The notes under the pieces: generated by a model | Databases searched by the model: none | What the model saw: only the letters and a program-made list of their open reading frames with translations | Told to the model about the DNA's origin: nothing | Shown: piece by piece, positions 58,880-64,000 of the stretch | How positions within the stretch are numbered: position 1 is the first letter of the stretch | How the letters are laid out: each line of letters starts with the position of its first letter | From: Sycobia sp. Sy_11 | Taxonomy: Eukaryota > Arthropoda > Insecta > Hymenoptera > Epichrysomallidae | Assembly: GCA_018907035.1 (NCBI GenBank) | Contig: JACCIC010000029.1 | Location: 1,568,501 to 1,632,500 of the forward strand | DNA length: 64,000 nt | Reading direction: 5' to 3' | Program-made: the position numbers and the translations under genes

Positions 58880-59957
58880 AGTAAACGACACTTCCATCGC
58901 CACGCTACGTCCCGTTCAACTAGAGTCATCCCTACCGCGCTAAGTTCCCTACCGAAGTCCCCTAGTAAAGTTCACGTGTGAGTAAACACAAATTCCGCGA
59001 AATGTAGGCAGAATACATATGGCGACGTACAGAAGTTACCACACGAGACCACATGGATAACGAATACACACACACATATGCCCACACACACAGGCATGTA
59101 GTAACCCCACTATCACTAGCATGAGAACGCTACTTAGCATAAATAAGTAATGCATAATAAATAAATGGCGCAGCGTCGGCGGGCGAGAACGAGTTGGTTT
59201 ACAAACCATGGAAAATGAGCAGACAATGGCTCACCCTGAAACCTACTTGCCTAGCCCAGCAACGCTGCCCCAGCCAATAAACAAAAACCATTAACCAACC
59301 ACTAACGATCAACCCCATTCCAGCCACATCCGGAAGGATAACTCGAAGAAGACGATACCAAAGTCACATTACACAAGCGACAGACATATAAACAATACTG
59401 CAGAAGACCATGCAGACTTAGACGACTGATGATACAAGAAGACGAACACAAGAAGAGCAAATTAAAGTTAAACATAGATGTAGACAAATATGATAGAATA
59501 GAATAGGCTAGAATAGGACAAAAAATAGAATAGAATAGAATATAAAAAATATATATATACTTGATAAAGTTGAATAGTTTAGGATACACAACAAAAAATA
59601 TATACAATACATGAACAACATAGAAATAGCGTTAAAATAGGATTAGAAAAGAAACTAGAATATAGGTAGTTAGTATTGGTTAGACAAAAGTTTTGAATTA
59701 TATAGAGTCACGAACAAAGTACTGACTATGTGAACACCAGCGGGTACTCGATTAAACTAAGAAAAAAATTTCCCTTCGATATTGTATAAAACTTAACAAC
59801 TTAAGGCATCACTTACCCCGAGCGGACGAGTATATTTCATTTTTTACGATTTTTAGTTTTTTTTATTTACCGCACGCATCACTAAACCTTTTCCTCTTCA
59901 CCACTTACCCCTTCACGTTACGCAACCCAGCGCAAGCCCAACGCGCCCCGTTGGTTT
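58880..59957 (+). other. Gypsy copy 3 3' untranslated stretch
   Basis: About 1.1 kb between the third ORF and the polypurine tract. It has CA/AC-rich parts (59065-59100) and AGAATAGAATA runs (59490-59545); no frame is supported. Confidence 0.5.
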
Positions 59958-59971
59958 TGGGAGGGGGAGTT
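59956..59971 (+). promoter_or_regulatory. Polypurine tract
   Basis: TTTTGGGAGGGGGAGT immediately before the LTR start TGTAACC at 59972; the expected plus-strand primer for this retrotransposon. Confidence 0.85.
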
Positions 59972-60891
59972 TGTAACCGTAGAAACTGTCGGTTCCGAAT
60001 AAAGGTTGAAAAACCGAGCGTGCGCGCGTGTGCGAATCAGCTACGGCATACGCCGGAAGAGTGCGCGCGAAGCGCCGGGAGTGAGGAGAGTAAGAGAAGC
60101 CGCAAGAGACATTCTGCCTTCGTGCTCCAGCCGCCGGATAGTATAGTCGAAGCTTTCGCTACAGTATTGATAGCTATTTGTCGTACTTCCAAAAACCCCG
60201 AAACGTGTGGCCATCCGACAGTCGCTCATGTTGATATAGTTCATTAGATTTTCCTGAACACGTCATCCCTGTTCACCTTAAGAGGATAACTGCGTGTGCA
60301 GCATGCGCCACAGCGAGAGGATGCCGCGCAACCCGCGCGAGCCACTGCTGCCACAGCGAGAGGACGCCGCGCAACCCACGCGAGCCACCGCTGCCTGAAC
60401 GAGAGGACGCCGCGCAACCCGTGCGCTCCAACGGTAAGAGAACGCAGTCACAGCAGCCGCGTCAGCTTAAGGGCAAGTCATGTAGTATAATACTTGGTAT
60501 GTTTGCGCCCGCCGTCGCTGTCGCCATTTAAGTAAAGCCTCTTGCGGCGAACATCGCGTAATCTTCCCTCATCCCTCTTCCCACGTCCCCCGTGTGCGCG
60601 ATAGGTGTTAAATAGCCGCGGTCATTATCATATTATTAGTGTGTACAGACGTCGCGGAACCCGCTCGCGGTAAGTTACTGTGTGTAAATATAATGGTAAC
60701 GTTCGATATATGTAAGTGTCGCGAAATAAAGTTTGTATAATACTCCCGCATATGCATTGTATTTCATTCTCTTTCGTAGCCCCCTATTCACTCTGTAATT
60801 TCAGCCACCACGACCAACAGCGACAGAACGAGAATCGGGTGTCTGCCCGATCTGAGTAACCAGATAAGAATATAAAAAATTACAGGTTACA
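59972..60891 (+). repeat. Gypsy copy 3 3' LTR
   Basis: 920 bp bounded by TGTAACC and its perfect complement GGTTACA. It contains a tandem repeat with a 43-bp period (60308-60425, nearly three units, core GAGAGGACGCCGCGCAACCC) and a polyadenylation-like AATAAAG at about 60725. No second LTR of this sequence was seen in the window. Confidence 0.85.
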
Positions 60892-61221
60892 ATATATATA
60901 CACATTGTTTCGAGGTTGTTGGTAATGCACCCTATTTTTCTATCATTTCTTTTCCTTAAACTAAAAAAAAAAAACATAGTATATTGTCTATTCTGAAGTT
61001 AATATAATGTATAAAAATAAGAATATAATTTATCGTCACAAATTATGTTCAGTATTTTTGTATGTTTTAGTTCATATTTGTTCATATTTTAGTAGATCTT
61101 ATCAGAATGCATGTTTTGTATTTAACATTTTCTTTAAATTCAAACAATACTTATGAGGAACAATTCAAAATTTTTTGCTGAGTATATTTTATACGTCATT
61201 CTATGTATATTTTTAAAGAAC
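60892..61221. other. AT-rich non-coding stretch
   Basis: Nothing recognised between the Gypsy LTR and the next element. Confidence 0.4.
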
Positions 61222-62610
61222 TCTGACATTTTACTAATTTAAGCAATGCTTTCTCATACTTCCGGGACGGCGCAGAGTGGGACCAAATGCACGTTTTTTT
61301 CAAAAATCCACGGCCTCCTTAATTCTTAACAGATTTTGACGAATTGTCATCCTATTAAATTAATTAATAAAAGAAAACGATTCGATGGCAATTGATAATT
61401 ATAATCAATATTTCTATCAACTTCAAAATGTAAAAACTATTGCTTTGATATGAAAGGGTGATCTTTTGAAATAAAATTTAATATACAGTGTACCATGATT
61501 GACGGTAAAGTGCGTAATGTATTATACGTCATCAAAATACGTTATAAATCATCAAATTTTTGCAATATCTGTAATGTTGGGCCTAAATATGTTAATGATA
61601 TATTTTATATTCGTACTCTTTCATTTAACAGCGATTATAATAAATTTGGTCTATCCATTAACATGCATTTCGAAACAAGAAGTTTAACAAGATCTGAAAG
61701 TTGAACTATTTTTGCTCGTAGATATCGCTAAACAGGGATTCGGTACACAGAACACTGAAAATGTTTTTAAATTTAACTAATTTATCGGAACATCATGTAT
61801 TCAAAAAAATGTTGAAAAATCATGTAATCATTTCAATTCATATACAAGAAACTCAATTTTCTGCTTTTTCTTTTTTAAACTGCAACTTCAAATGATTTGA
61901 CATAATTCTAAATATTTTATTTTGAAATCCATAATATAGCTTTTATAGTAAATATATGTTATATTATTTTTATAATGACATAACTTTAAAATAACTTTAA
62001 GATAATAAATTACAAAAAATTGTAGAGCTTTAGCTAGTATCTCAAGCCTTATAGAATTAGGAGAACTAATTTCATTGCGTGAAAGAGAATTCTATGAATT
62101 AGTAGATAGGGTACAATTGGCCCATTTACAAAAGAATTCATTTTTCTCAATAAATATCAATTTTAGAAGAAAAATATATAGAACAAAAAAGACGTATTTT
62201 TATTCGATCTATAAGTTTTTTTAAATGTCACCGAAAAACTATATATTTCAATATTTTAACCTCAAAAATGTTATTTTATAAATTTTTTCCACGATAATCG
62301 CAATCAGCAATTAAATTTACGTCAAATTGGATATTCCATGTATGAAATTTTTTTTTATTTTCATAGAATTATTCAACTTAATATGTTTTTTTAATTTGAG
62401 GTTAGATTGTAGTTTAAAAAATACATATATAAAGGCGCAATGCGAAATTAAGGTAAGATCATTTACGAGTATTTAAAAAAAAATTTCGTCATAATTCGTC
62501 ATATCTATTAAGAATGAGGTGGCAGTTTTGAAATAAAAAAGTACAGTTGGTCCCATTATGCGCCGTCCCGGAAGTACGCGAAAGCATTGCTTAAATTAGT
62601 AAAATGTCAG
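61222..62610. mobile_element. Non-autonomous element with long inverted ends
   Basis: About 1.4 kb. The left end TGACATTTTACTAATTTAAG ... ACTTCCGGGACGGCGCAGAG has a matching inverse at the right (TGCGCCGTCCCGGAAGT ... TTAGTAAAATGTCA). The best-conserved arm is about 70 bp and weaker similarity extends to about 130 bp. The interior is AT-rich with no transposase. Target duplication was not resolved (a shared TTTTTAAAGAA flank is suggestive). Class unknown. Confidence 0.75.
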
Positions 62611-63220
62611 AATTTTTTAAAACATTCTTTAAAAACATCTGAAAATTAGCGAAGTACCACAAAATAAAGCATAAATAATCTTATATCGGAGTTCAGATTA
62701 TAAGAAAAGCATTGTGGAATTCTGTCCACATCATCGAAAGGGTTTTACAATGGGAGATTGCAAAAAAAACTTCGCTTTTTATAGACATTTGATACTAATT
62801 AAAGTTGTCAATGTATGTTTGAATCTAAAGATGCTAAAATTTATTTTGTGATATTGAAATTATGAAAAACCATATAAAGTCCAATCAAAGATATATATGA
62901 TTTTTATATAACGCATATACAAGTCCTTTACCGATTAAATTTTTTTTAATCATAATTTTACAAATCATGAAAATAATAAAATGAAAACTAAAAAAGGTTT
63001 GGGAAAACTGATTTTTAAAAATGCTTTGGAAAAGTAATTCCTTAAATGTGAACAAATCAACAATATTAATAAAGGGGCTTATTTTTAATAATATATATAT
63101 ATATATACACAACATATATATATTTATTATTATTATATTATATATTATTATCACATCAAATTACAGACAAAAATTTCGTTTTCTTTTTTACAGAATGTGC
63201 AAGTAAGTTTACAGTGGTTT
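62611..63220. other. AT-rich non-coding stretch
   Basis: No gene seen; TA-rich runs occur at 63090-63150. Confidence 0.4.
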
Positions 63221-63235
63221 TTTCTAAAATGTTAG

Positions 63236-63460
63236 GTCTGGACTATCAGGCTGATGGGAAAAAATTTCCCATCCACTATTTTTTAAATATTTTTTGACCG
63301 AATCCGCAACAGGCGACTGAACGTTCTCATAATGAAAAATAACGGACTCATGGGTGGTCTTATATTCTGGCCGTATTTTTGAGGAGTCTGTGAATGCTAT
63401 TAATGCATTTCCAATGACCGTTCTCCAAGAACATTCCTGAAAAACGGCCATCAGAATATG
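63236..63460 (-). pseudogene. mariner/Tc1 transposase fragment
   Basis: SPVADSVKKYLKNSGWEIFS followed by HQPDSPDL corresponds to the region after the second catalytic Asp of mariner transposases (VKKYLENSGWEVLPHPPYSPDL-like). The catalytic Asp itself appears to be replaced (HYENVQSP where HQDNARPH is usual). The fragment is short, with no ends detected. Confidence 0.55.
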
Positions 63461-64000
63461 TGTGACTCGACACAAATCTCATGTCACTACGCACTAAACA
63501 CATATCTCCGTGTTGCACCGACACCAGACCGGAACTGTTATGCACATTACTTCAGCCTGGGCGGCTGTCCTTACGTGGTCATTTCACGTTCATACGTTTC
63601 ATCCCAGGTTCTCATGCATACTTGGTACATCGTTCACTCTCACATACTTTTATCATCCAGACATCCATCTGCTTTTTTGCTCGATAGTTCATTCGTAACG
63701 TATTTTGCGATCTACCGCCAGCTGTCCGCGTCAGTTGTCATAAGTTTCAATACGTTTTCTGGCATGATCTCGCCTATCCTCGTCTGTAGCCCTAGTCGTA
63801 ACTCGGTCCAATGATCGCACACAAACAACGTGTTCTCCACAGCGTCCCAAGCCCATCCGCAGTACGTACATTCCAGAGAGGTAATCCTCTTCATCCTGTA
63901 GAGGTACTTACGAAAGTATCCATGTCCGGATAGAAACAGGGTAAGGTAGAATATTACATCCCCGTGTTGTCTCGCCCTCCACGGACCGATTTCGGGTATA
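63461..64000 (-). pseudogene. R1-type LINE ORF2 C-terminal end (continues past the window)
   Basis: Reading from 64000 down: LSGHGYFRKYLYRMKRI, then TYCGWAWDAVENTLFVC (the C-terminal zinc-binding region of R1-clade ORF2), then ELRLGLQTRIGEIMPENVL and DADSW, with a TAG at 63712. About 250 bp of apparent 3' UTR follow. It belongs to the same broad class as the 7.1-10.3 kb element but supplies the part missing there. Confidence 0.75.

Larger units (their letters stand above)
54232..60891 (+). mobile_element. Ty3/Gypsy retrotransposon, copy 3 (5'-truncated, 3' LTR present)
   Basis: Starts inside the RT domain (RRPIKQRLRHIPDRLLQQ) and runs through RNase H, integrase, a third ORF with zinc knuckles, an untranslated stretch, a polypurine tract and a 3' LTR. 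The left LTR, Gag and protease are missing. It is the same family as the copies at 10.6-12.4 kb and 48.2-51.2 kb. Confidence 0.88.

Noticed and set aside
1..64000. CRISPR arrays, prophage, toxin-antitoxin or other prokaryotic systems
   Set aside because: The tandem repeats seen are microsatellites, LTR or LINE repeats; the gene structure has introns and eukaryotic elements only.

Overview
The window reads as nuclear DNA of an insect, most likely a hymenopteran and possibly an ant. The basis is one intron-containing gene with typical insect splice sites, very AT-rich intergenic DNA, and a dense load of arthropod transposons (several mariner lineages, R1-like LINEs, BEL/Pao, Ty3/Gypsy, Penelope-like, a tRNA-type SINE). 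The taxonomic placement is inference. Nothing in it looks bacterial: no operons and no CRISPR array.

Layout. 1-5.2 kb: an LTR-like end with a hairpin, then copy A of a >2 kb interspersed repeat split by a Penelope-like element (PLE) with inverted ~0.45 kb terminal repeats. 5.4-16.6 kb: a broken mariner, a decayed R1-type LINE (minus), a decayed Gypsy (plus), a mariner fragment, a mariner inserted into another mariner, and a 600-bp GA-rich tract. 16.6-31.6 kb: mostly non-coding, with two SINE copies, a truncated mariner, repeat copies B and C arranged head to head as a ~4.6 kb inverted repeat, and a TTAA-flanked fold-back element. 31.6-34.1 kb: the one gene that looks intact, the nuclear exosome 3'-5' exonuclease Rrp6/EXOSC10 (three exons visible, first exon not found). 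37.7-46.4 kb: a broken minus-strand gene I assign to HAX1, split by a 7.1 kb BEL/Pao element (two ~617-bp LTRs, GATGG target duplication) that itself carries a truncated PLE. 48.2-60.9 kb: two more copies of the same Gypsy family facing opposite ways with a GC-rich LINE 5' region between them; the right copy ends in a polypurine tract and a 920-bp LTR. 61.2-62.6 kb: a non-coding inverted-repeat element. 63.2-64 kb: a mariner fragment and the C-terminal end of an R1-type LINE that runs off the window.

The insertions can be ordered from the sequence: PLE 1 landed in repeat A (the empty site survives in copy B), PLE 2 landed in the BEL element, the BEL element landed in the HAX1-like locus, and one mariner landed in another. 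The most notable items are the hammerhead-ribozyme-like motif in every PLE terminal repeat, the HAX1-like pseudogene readable only by assembling short exons, a Gypsy family with zinc knuckles downstream of integrase, and the large inverted repeat. Coordinates were read by eye; repeat boundaries may be off by tens of bases.
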